A stretch of 64,000 nt of DNA from Arthrobacter sp. NEB 688 (lineage in GTDB: Bacteria > Actinomycetota > Actinomycetes > Actinomycetales > Dermatophilaceae). Location of the stretch: positions 2,480,001 through 2,544,000 of the forward strand of contig NZ_CP053707.1 of assembly GCF_013201035.1 (NCBI RefSeq). Direction: 5' to 3'. Both the position numbers and the translations under genes were made by a program. The notes below the pieces were generated by a model, which saw only the letters and a program-made list of their open reading frames with translations, did not search any database and had not been told where the DNA came from. Each line of letters opens with the position of its first letter. Within the stretch, counting starts at the first letter, position 1. Shown piece by piece: positions 58,063 to 64,000 of this stretch.

Positions 58063-58602
58063 TCAGGCGACGTCCATCGCCTGGCCGCCGGTGATCCGGA
58101 TCAGCTCGTCGTACGTCGTCGCGAAGACGGCGTGGCTGTGCCCGGCGGCCGCCCAGACCCGGTCGTAGCGCCCGAGGGTGACGTCGATGACCGTCCGCAG
58201 CCGCTGCGGGTGCCCGACGGGCGCGACGCCGCCGATGGCCATCCCGGTGTGCTCACGGACGAAGTCGGGGTCGGCCCGCTCGAGGGCGTCGAGCTCGAGG
58301 AGGCTCGCGACCTTCGCGGTGTCGACGCGGTGCCCGCCCGAGGCGAGGACGAGCAGCGGCGTGCGGGAGCCGTCGGCGCCGAGCGCGGCGAAGATCAGGC
58401 TGTTGGCGATCTCGGCGGGGGAGACCCCGAGCGCGTCGGCGGCGGCCTGCGCGGTGCGGACCGCCCCGGGCAGCTGGCGCAGCTCGGGGCGGACGTGGTG
58501 CAGGGCGAGGGTCTCGAGCACCCCCGCGACGCGGCGGTGGGTGGTGAGGTCGCGCTCGGCAGGGGGTTCCTGCGGGGCGACGCCGGCGGGCTCGGGCGAC
58601 AT
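58063..58602 (-). CDS. YbaK/EbsC-family aminoacyl-tRNA deacylase
   Basis: A 179-residue protein of the YbaK/ProX editing fold that hydrolyses mischarged tRNA (for example Cys-tRNA-Pro). Visible elements: TAQAAADALGVSPAEIANSL, LLVLASGGHRVDTAKVASLL (with the usual Lys as TAKV), GMAIGGVAPVGHP and YDRVWAAAGHSHAVFATTYD. ATG start with TACGCT 6 nt upstream. Divergent from the SOS operon. Confidence 0.9.
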   Translation of the reverse strand: MSPEPAGVAPQEPPAERDLTTHRRVAGVLETLALHHVRPELRQLPGAVRTAQAAADALGVSPAEIANSLIFAALGADGSRTPLLVLASGGHRVDTAKVASLLELDALERADPDFVREHTGMAIGGVAPVGHPQRLRTVIDVTLGRYDRVWAAAGHSHAVFATTYDELIRITGGQAMDVA

Positions 58603-58608
58603 GGCCGC

Positions 58609-58614
58609 AGCGTA
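58609..58614 (-). promoter_or_regulatory. leaderless -10 element of the YbaK-type gene
   Basis: TACGCT on the minus strand ends 6 nt before the ATG at 58602. Confidence 0.55.
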
Positions 58615-58682
58615 GTGACGCGGGCCCCGCGGCGGGAGGTGGTGCGGCGTCCCGGAGGGGTCCGGACGGGTCCCGCCGTCGC

Positions 58683-58739
58683 TTGACGGGATGTCGGACG
58701 GGGGGTCTACAGTGGTCATCAGGTCGAACACGCGTTCGA
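58683..58739 (+). promoter_or_regulatory. SOS promoter with LexA box upstream of DUF6504-HEPN-dnaE2
   Basis: LexA box TCGAACACGCGTTCGA (58724-58739) is a perfect match to the actinobacterial consensus TCGAAC-N4-GTTCGA. Upstream, TTGACG (58683-58688) and TACAGT (58708-58713) are -35 and -10 candidates 19 nt apart, placing the start near 58720, next to the operator. The leader of about 90 nt ends in GGAGG before the DUF6504 ATG. Confidence 0.88.
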
Positions 58740-58809
58740 ACATCCCCCACCGGTCCACCGGCCCCGCGAGGTCGCCGGGCGATCGGTCCTGCCCGTCCGG
58801 AGGTGCCTC

Positions 58810-59085
58810 ATGGTGCGTCGTCACGACGACCCGCTCGAGGTGGCGGGGGCCGACCCGGCCCCGCGCTCCTTCGTCTGGCGCGGGCGGCGCTACACCGTGT
58901 GCGCCGTCCTCGACGCCTGGCAGGAACGGCGCCCCTGGTGGCGCGAGGTGGGGGAGGACGGTGCGGCCACCGCGACCGAGCGACGGGTGTGGCGGGTCGA
59001 GGCCCACCCGCCGTCCGGTCCGGTCGGGGTCTTCGACCTCGGCCGCGACGACGACCACTGGCTCCTCCTGCGGGCCCACGACTGA
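58810..59085 (+). CDS. DUF6504 family protein, 91 aa
   Basis: A 91-residue beta-rich cytosolic protein: PRSFVWRGRRYTVCAVLDAW, WWREV and RVWRVEA, then FDLGRDDDHWLLLRAHD. DUF6504 proteins typically lie beside DNA polymerase Y (ImuB-like) or dnaE2 genes in actinobacteria, which points to a part in the SOS mutasome; the biochemical role is unknown. ATG with GGAGG upstream. It is the first gene after the LexA box and 14 nt from the HEPN gene. Confidence 0.85.
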   Translation: MVRRHDDPLEVAGADPAPRSFVWRGRRYTVCAVLDAWQERRPWWREVGEDGAATATERRVWRVEAHPPSGPVGVFDLGRDDDHWLLLRAHD

Positions 59086-59099
59086 GACGGACGAGACCG

Positions 59100-59513
59100 A
59101 TGCCCCACGCCGCCACCACCCTCGACCTCCTCGAACGCTCCCGCGCCTCGCTCGCCGCCGCCTGCGTCGCGGGCCGGGCCTCCACCCGCTACCTCGAGGC
59201 CTCGCTCGCCGCGCTGCGGGCCGCCGCCGCGCTCGTCGCGTCCCGGCCGGCCCCCGAGGCCCCCGGCGCCGGGCCGCACGACGTCTGGGCGCTCGTCGCC
59301 CGCTGCGCGCCCGAGCTCACCGAGTGGGCCGAGCGCTTCGCCGCCGTGACCGGGCAGCGGGTCGGGGTCGAGACCGGCCTGGTCCGCGTCACCGCCCGCG
59401 AGGCCGACGACCTCCTGCGCGACGCCGAGGTCCTCCTCGACCTCGTCGCGACCCGCCTCGGCGTCCCCGCGGCCCACACCACCCGGCGGCTGGCCCCCGT
59501 CCGCTCCGCCTGA
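59100..59513 (+). CDS. SAV_6107-type HEPN domain protein
   Basis: A 137-residue all-helical protein (TTLDLLERSRASLAAACVAG; STRYLEASLAALRAAAALVA; VWALVARCAPELTEWAERFA; READDLLRDAEVLLDLVATR) of the HEPN family named after SAV_6107. HEPN proteins often are RNases with an Rx4-6H motif; R119-x6-H126 fits only the loosest form and contains a proline, so activity is doubtful. Genes of this family regularly precede dnaE2, and here the gap to dnaE2 is 8 nt. A non-catalytic adaptor role is possible. Confidence 0.85.
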   Translation: MPHAATTLDLLERSRASLAAACVAGRASTRYLEASLAALRAAAALVASRPAPEAPGAGPHDVWALVARCAPELTEWAERFAAVTGQRVGVETGLVRVTAREADDLLRDAEVLLDLVATRLGVPAAHTTRRLAPVRSA

Positions 59514-59521
59514 GCCCCGCC

Positions 59522-62500
59522 GTGCCCTCCACCGACGGGTTCGCCCACCTCCACGTCGCCTCCGGGTACTCGATGCGCTACGGCGCCTCGCAGCCCGACG
59601 ACCTCGTCGCCCGTGCCGTCGACCTCGGCCAGGGCACGCTCGCGCTGACCGACCGCGACGGGCTCTACGGCGCGGTCCGGTTCGCCCAGGCGTGCGGCGC
59701 GGCGGGCGTCGACCCCGTCCTCGGGGTCGACCTCGCCGTCGAGGACCTCCTGCCGGCCCCGCCCGTGCGACGGGCGCGCACCCCGGTCCGCGGCGGCGCG
59801 ATCGTCGACCCGCGCCGGCCCCGGGTCACCGTCCTCGGCCGGGGCGGCGGCGGGGGAGCGGCGGCCGCGGCCGGCTGGGCCTCCCTCTGCCGGCTCGTCA
59901 CCGAGACCCACCTGCGCGGCGAGCGCGGCGTCCCGGTCACCACCCCGGCCCTCCTCGCCCGGTGGACGGCCCCGGGCGGTGACGACGCCGCCGCCCCGGC
60001 GCGCCTCGTCGTCCTCCTCGGCCCCGACTCCGACGTCGGGCGGGCCGTCCTCGCCGGGCAGCGCGAGCACGCCCGCGACCTCCTCGCCCGCTGGCGCGCG
60101 CTCCTGCCGCGCGACGGCCTCGCCGTCGAGGTCGTCCTGCACGGCGGCCCCGAGGGCACGCCGGGCTGCCGGTCGCACGCCGGCCGGATGCTCGCCCTCG
60201 CCGACGCCGCGGGGGTGACGGCGGTCCTCAGCGCCGCCGTCCGGCACGCCGAGCCCGGGCAGGTGCGCACCGTCGACGTCCTCGACGCCGCGCGCCGGCT
60301 CGTCGTCCTCGACTCCCGCCACCTCGACCGGGTCACCGACGCCGGCCACCTCGCGAGCACCGCCGACATGCACGCGCGCGCCCTGGTCGTCACCGGCGGC
60401 GACACCTCCCGCGCGCAGCGCCTCCTCGCGATGACCGCGCGGGTGGCCGCCGAGTGCGTCCAGGACGCCCGCGACGACCTCGGCATCGGCGCGGTCCACC
60501 TGCCCGAGCCCGAGGTCCTCGGCATCGAGCCCGGCACCGACCCGATGGACGTCCTCGCGCAGAAGTGCCGGGCCGCGGTCGGGTGGCGCTACCCCGACGC
60601 GACCGACGCCGAGCGGCAGGTCGTCCTCGACCGGCTCGACGCCGAGCTCACCGTCGTCCGCTCGCTCGGCTACCCCACGTACTTCCTCACCGTCGCCGAG
60701 GTCACCGACCTCGTCCGCGCCCGTGGCGTGCGCGTCGCGGCCCGCGGCTCGGGCGCCGGCAGCCTCGTCAACCACCTCCTCGGCATCAGCGGGGTCGACC
60801 CGATCCGCCACCGGCTGCTCATGGAGCGGTTCTGCTCCCCGCTGCGCGCCGAGCTGCCGGACATCGACGTCGACGTCGAGTCGGCCCGCCGCACCGAGAT
60901 CTACGAGGCCGTCCTCGAGCGCTTCGGCGGCGAGCGCGTCACGTGCGTCTCGATGATGGACACCTACAAGGTCCGCCACGCCGTCCGCGACGTCGGCGCC
61001 GCGCTCGGGATGCCCCCGCTCGAGGTCGACGAGATCGCCAAGGCCTTCCCGCACGTGCGCGCCAAGGACGCTCGGCACGCCATCGCCGACCTGCCCGAGC
61101 TGCGCAGCCGCGGCCTGGACTCCCCGCGGCTGGCGCAGTTCTTCGACCTCGTCGAGTCCCTCGACGGCCTGCCCCGGCACATCGCGCTGCACCCGTGCGG
61201 GGTCGTGCTGTCCAACGCCGGGATGCTCGACCGCACGCCCGTCGAGGCCTCGTGGCTCGGCTTCCCGATGAGCCAGCTCGACAAGGACGACGTCGAGACC
61301 CTCGGCTTCCTCAAGCTCGACGTCCTCGGCATCCGGATGCAGTCCTCGATGGCGCACGCCGTCGCCGAGGTGCAGCGGGTCACCGGCGAGCGCATCGACC
61401 TCGACGACGAGGCGCAGGTGCCGCTCGACGACCCCGACACCTTCGAGCTCATCCGCACCACCCGCACCCTCGGGATGTTCCAGATCGAGAGCCCCGGCCA
61501 GCGCGAGCTCGTCGGCAAGCTCGGGCCCACCGCGTTCGACGACCTCATCGTCGACATCTCGCTCTTCCGGCCCGGCCCGGTCAAGTCCGACATGATCACG
61601 CCGTTCCTGGAGTCCCGGCACGGCTGGCGCGAGACGCGCTTCCTCCACCCGAGCCTCGTCCCGGCGCTCGCGGAGACCGAGGGCGTCGTCGTCTTCCACG
61701 AGCAGGTGCTCCTCATCGTCGCCGAGACGACCGGGGTGAGCCTGGCCCAGGCCGACGAGGTCCGCCGCTCGATGGGCACCCCGCACGGCCAGCAGGAGGT
61801 CGAGGCGTGGTGGCGCCCCGCGGCGGCCGCGCGCGGCTACGCGGCCGAGGACCGCGACCGGATCTGGGAGGTGCTGAAGTCGTTCGCGTCCTTCGGGTTC
61901 TGCAAGGCGCACGCCGCGGCCTTCGCGCTGCCGACCTACCACTCGGCGTGGCTGAAGACCCACCACCCGGCGGCCTTCCTCTCCGGCATCCTCACCCACG
62001 ACCCGGGGATGTACCCCAAGCGGCTGCTCCTCGACGACGCCCGCTCCTTCGGCATCCCCGTCCTCGGCCTCGACGTCAACGCCTCGCGCGAGGTCTACCG
62101 CATCGAGCGGGTCCTCGGGCCGGACGAGGCGGGCGCAGCGGGCCCGGGCTGGAAGCAGGACCCGCAGCCGTACGGCATCCGGCTCTCGCTCGCCGACGTC
62201 AAGGGCATCAGCGAGGCCGAGGTCGCGCGGGTCGTCGCCGGCCAGCCCTACGCCGACCTCGGTGACTTCTGGGCCCGGGCGCGGGTCAGCCGGCCGGTCA
62301 CCGAGCGGCTCGTCCTCGCCGGCGCCTTCGACTCCCTCCACGGCACCGCCACCGGGGGCGGCCTCGGGCGGCGCGGCCGGGTCACCCGCCGCGACCTGCT
62401 CCTCCACGTCGCCGAGCTCGACCGCTGGGACCGCGGCACCGCCCGCTCCCGCGGGGCGCGCACCACCCGGCGGGCCCTGCCGACCTCCGCGGCGGCCGAG

Positions 62501-63403
62501 GTCGAGGCGGGCGGGGTCGACGTCCGGCTGCGCGCCGCCGCCCAGAGCCGGGCCGCCCGCGAGGTCGTGCCCGCCGCCGAGCAGCCGACCCAGCTGACCC
62601 TCGACCTCGGCGACCGCCCGCGCCTTGTCGCCGGGGCGGGACTGCCCGAGATGACGGGGGCCGAGCGGGTCCGCGCCGAGCTCGACGTCCTCGGCCTCGA
62701 CGTCTCGAGCCACGTCGTCAGCTTCTACGAGCCCCTGCTCGAGGCCCTCGGGGTCACCCGCAGCCGCGACCTCGTCGGCTCCCGGAGCCGCTCGGAGGTC
62801 TGGGTCGCGGGGGTCAAGGTCGCGACCCAGACGCCGCCGGTCCGCTCCGGCCGGCGCGTGGTCTTCCTCACCCTCGACGACGGCACCGGACCCTCGGACT
62901 GCACCTTCTTCGAGGACGTCCAGGGCCCCTACTCCGGGGTCGTCTTCCACTCGTGGCTGCTCCTCGTCCGCGGGGTGCTGCGCCGCACGGGGGAGCGCGG
63001 CGTGTCGATCCGGGCCACCGGTGCCTGGGAGCTCGCGGCGCTCTGGGACGCCTGGCAGCTCGGCGGGCTCGAGGCCGTGCGGGCCGCCGTCGCGGCGGGG
63101 GAGGCCGAGGCGGTCGCCCGGGCCGAGGCCGCCGAGCACGCCGCCCGCGAGGCCGCCGAGCGCTCCGGGCGCCGGGTCCTCGTCCACGCCTCCGGCTTCC
63201 GCCAGTCGCCGTACGCCGACATCAAGCCCGCGGGCGCCGACCCCCGGGCCGGCCGCGGGGTGCCGGTCCTCGACCACCCGGGGGGCCTGCCCCGCCCGGT
63301 CACGGTCACGCCCCCGGGGCAGGTCGTCCCGGCGGCGGCCGCGGCCCCGGCGCTGCCGTCGCGCAAGCTGTGGCACGCGAGCCCCGGCAGCTCGGGACAC
63401 TAG
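59522..63403 (+). CDS. dnaE2: error-prone DNA polymerase III alpha subunit DnaE2
   Basis: A 1293-residue C-family polymerase for lesion bypass. The PHP domain opens GFAHLHVASGYSMRYGAS. The palm carries the catalytic aspartates ELPDIDVDVE (Asp447/449/451). Fingers, helix-hairpin-helix (ADVKGISEAEVARVVAGQPY) and C-terminal OB fold (FLTLDDGTGPSDCTFFEDV) follow in order. QLTLDL (residues 1024-1029) resembles a beta-clamp-binding motif. It is longer than typical DnaE2 (~1050-1150) because of insertions rich in Gly/Ala/Arg. Under LexA control with the two upstream genes. The partners imuA' and imuB are not in the window. Confidence 0.95.
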   Translation: MPSTDGFAHLHVASGYSMRYGASQPDDLVARAVDLGQGTLALTDRDGLYGAVRFAQACGAAGVDPVLGVDLAVEDLLPAPPVRRARTPVRGGAIVDPRRPRVTVLGRGGGGGAAAAAGWASLCRLVTETHLRGERGVPVTTPALLARWTAPGGDDAAAPARLVVLLGPDSDVGRAVLAGQREHARDLLARWRALLPRDGLAVEVVLHGGPEGTPGCRSHAGRMLALADAAGVTAVLSAAVRHAEPGQVRTVDVLDAARRLVVLDSRHLDRVTDAGHLASTADMHARALVVTGGDTSRAQRLLAMTARVAAECVQDARDDLGIGAVHLPEPEVLGIEPGTDPMDVLAQKCRAAVGWRYPDATDAERQVVLDRLDAELTVVRSLGYPTYFLTVAEVTDLVRARGVRVAARGSGAGSLVNHLLGISGVDPIRHRLLMERFCSPLRAELPDIDVDVESARRTEIYEAVLERFGGERVTCVSMMDTYKVRHAVRDVGAALGMPPLEVDEIAKAFPHVRAKDARHAIADLPELRSRGLDSPRLAQFFDLVESLDGLPRHIALHPCGVVLSNAGMLDRTPVEASWLGFPMSQLDKDDVETLGFLKLDVLGIRMQSSMAHAVAEVQRVTGERIDLDDEAQVPLDDPDTFELIRTTRTLGMFQIESPGQRELVGKLGPTAFDDLIVDISLFRPGPVKSDMITPFLESRHGWRETRFLHPSLVPALAETEGVVVFHEQVLLIVAETTGVSLAQADEVRRSMGTPHGQQEVEAWWRPAAAARGYAAEDRDRIWEVLKSFASFGFCKAHAAAFALPTYHSAWLKTHHPAAFLSGILTHDPGMYPKRLLLDDARSFGIPVLGLDVNASREVYRIERVLGPDEAGAAGPGWKQDPQPYGIRLSLADVKGISEAEVARVVAGQPYADLGDFWARARVSRPVTERLVLAGAFDSLHGTATGGGLGRRGRVTRRDLLLHVAELDRWDRGTARSRGARTTRRALPTSAAAEVEAGGVDVRLRAAAQSRAAREVVPAAEQPTQLTLDLGDRPRLVAGAGLPEMTGAERVRAELDVLGLDVSSHVVSFYEPLLEALGVTRSRDLVGSRSRSEVWVAGVKVATQTPPVRSGRRVVFLTLDDGTGPSDCTFFEDVQGPYSGVVFHSWLLLVRGVLRRTGERGVSIRATGAWELAALWDAWQLGGLEAVRAAVAAGEAEAVARAEAAEHAAREAAERSGRRVLVHASGFRQSPYADIKPAGADPRAGRGVPVLDHPGGLPRPVTVTPPGQVVPAAAAAPALPSRKLWHASPGSSGH

Positions 63404-63406
63404 GGT
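63401..63406 (+). promoter_or_regulatory. candidate -10 element of the methyltransferase gene
   Basis: TAGGGT, whose first three bases are the dnaE2 stop codon. It would give a ~36-nt leader with GGAGGA before the GTG at 63449, letting this gene be expressed without SOS induction. Confidence 0.45.
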
Positions 63407-63448
63407 GGGCACCGCACCAGCGCCCCACCGCCCCGGAGGAGACCCACC

Positions 63449-64000
63449 GTGTCCGACGACCGCGGCCGGCGGCCCGGCCCCGCGAGCGGGTCGCGGACGA
63501 CGGCGGTCCAGCGCGTCCTCGACGCCCACGCCGAGCAGCGCGCGGCGGCCCTCGGGCGGCCGCTGCGGGTCCTCGACCTCGGGGGCGGCACCGGCGGCAC
63601 CGCCGTGCCCCTCGCCGTCGCCGGCCACGAGCTCACCGTCGTCGACCCCAGCCCGGACGCCCTCTTCTCGCTGCGCCGGCGCGCGAGCGAGCGCGGCGTC
63701 CAGGAGCGGGTCCGGGCGCTGCAGGGCGACGCCGACACCGTCGGCTCCCTCGTCGGCGCCGACGACCCCTTCGACCTCGTCTGCCTCCACGGCACCCTCG
63801 AGGTCGTCGACGACCCCGCGGCCGCGGTCGGCGCGGCGGCCGGCCTCCTCGCCCCGGGTGGGACGTTCAGCCTCGTCGTCGCCCAGCGGCTGCACGCCGT
63901 CCTCACCAACGCCCTCGCCGGCCGGCTCGACCGGGCCCGCGCGGTCCTCGAGCGACCCGACGGGCGCTGGGGCGAGGACGACCCCGCGCCGCGGCGGTTC
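63449..64000 (+). CDS. class I SAM-dependent methyltransferase (truncated by window end)
   Basis: 184 codons are open to the window edge from a GTG preceded by GGAGGA. Motif I is LRVLDLGGGTGGTAVPLA (SAM binding, residues ~40-57); motif II is LTVVDPSPDAL (Asp binding ribose). The motif IV region is PFDLVCLHGTLEVVDDP, and LLAPGGTFSLVV is motif VI. Substrate cannot be told. In many actinobacteria a methyltransferase of this kind lies upstream of DUF3040 and mraZ at the division cluster, which would fit the mycobacterial order just beyond this window. Confidence 0.88.
   Translation, partial: MSDDRGRRPGPASGSRTTAVQRVLDAHAEQRAAALGRPLRVLDLGGGTGGTAVPLAVAGHELTVVDPSPDALFSLRRRASERGVQERVRALQGDADTVGSLVGADDPFDLVCLHGTLEVVDDPAAAVGAAAGLLAPGGTFSLVVAQRLHAVLTNALAGRLDRARAVLERPDGRWGEDDPAPRRF

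Noticed and set aside
59189-63895. A 1568-codon minus-strand frame opposite dnaE2
   Set aside because: Antisense of dnaE2; composition is Asp/Glu/Gly/Arg-rich without any domain, a common artefact in very high GC genomes.

Overview
This window comes from the chromosome of a very GC-rich actinobacterium. Codons end almost always in G or C, GTG starts are common, and both halves of the actinobacterial cytochrome bcc-aa3 supercomplex (ctaC-ctaD-ctaF and ctaE-qcrCAB) are present. The gene content (MacS/MacR pair, DUF3043, DUF6504, SAV_6107-type HEPN) points to an order such as Micrococcales, perhaps near Intrasporangiaceae; that placement is inference. No rRNA, tRNA, CRISPR array, prophage or insertion sequence was seen.

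Layout. 1-8.7 kb: a small unknown gene, a membrane-embedded patatin-like lipase, DUF3043 and an M20 dipeptidase (divergent), a glutathionyl-hydroquinone-reductase-like protein, and a small membrane protein plus HTH protein behind tandem TGTCAA-N7-TTGACA palindromes. 7.5-14.2 kb: nadA, a DinB-like protein, glycerate kinase, an A-type Fe-S carrier, an adenosine-kinase-like PfkB kinase, aat, and a TusA protein paired with a cysteine-desulfurase homologue that lacks its PLP lysine. 14.3-23.8 kb: terminal oxidase genes on the plus strand and bcc complex genes on the minus strand, separated by a zincin and a serine hydrolase. 23.9-29 kb: an atypical receiver-like protein, trpD, an AsnC-domain protein, a dienelactone hydrolase, a VOC protein and a DnaQ/UvrC-type nuclease. 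29.2-37.2 kb: a 2111-residue repeat-domain surface protein, a tiny Cys-motif protein and a lipoprotein metallopeptidase. 37.1-45.1 kb: a polytopic glycosyltransferase-like protein, FadD15-type acyl-CoA ligase, SRPBCC protein, a small Cys protein, ROK glucokinase, an EEP-family phosphatase/nuclease, a MazF-type toxin-antitoxin pair, a membrane protein and plsC. 45.1-56.2 kb: macS-macR, class II DAHP synthase, threonine aldolase, a DMT exporter, PknL-type kinase with four PASTA domains, a LysM/SLT protein, an Rv2175c-type DNA-binding protein, a polyprenyl synthetase and metF. 56.2-58.06 kb: a less GC-rich accessory stretch with an LRR-like protein, a MmcQ/YjbR protein and several palindromes. 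58.06-64 kb: a YbaK-type deacylase, then an SOS operon (LexA box, DUF6504, HEPN, dnaE2) and a truncated methyltransferase at the window edge.

From memory, much of the gene order matches the conserved M. tuberculosis block from about Rv2172c to Rv2205c (metF-like, idsA2, Rv2175c, pknL, aroG, acyltransferase, fadD15, Rv2191, trpD, ctaE-qcrCAB, ctaC, adoK, HesB-like, glycerate kinase). Genes absent from that list, namely the surface protein, toxin-antitoxin pair, LRR/MmcQ segment and SOS operon, are the best candidates for lineage-specific additions.

A repeated promoter feature runs through the window. At least 19 genes have a TANNNT-like -10 hexamer ending 6 to 8 nt before the start codon and no Shine-Dalgarno sequence, as expected for leaderless transcripts. 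This was used to choose many start codons.
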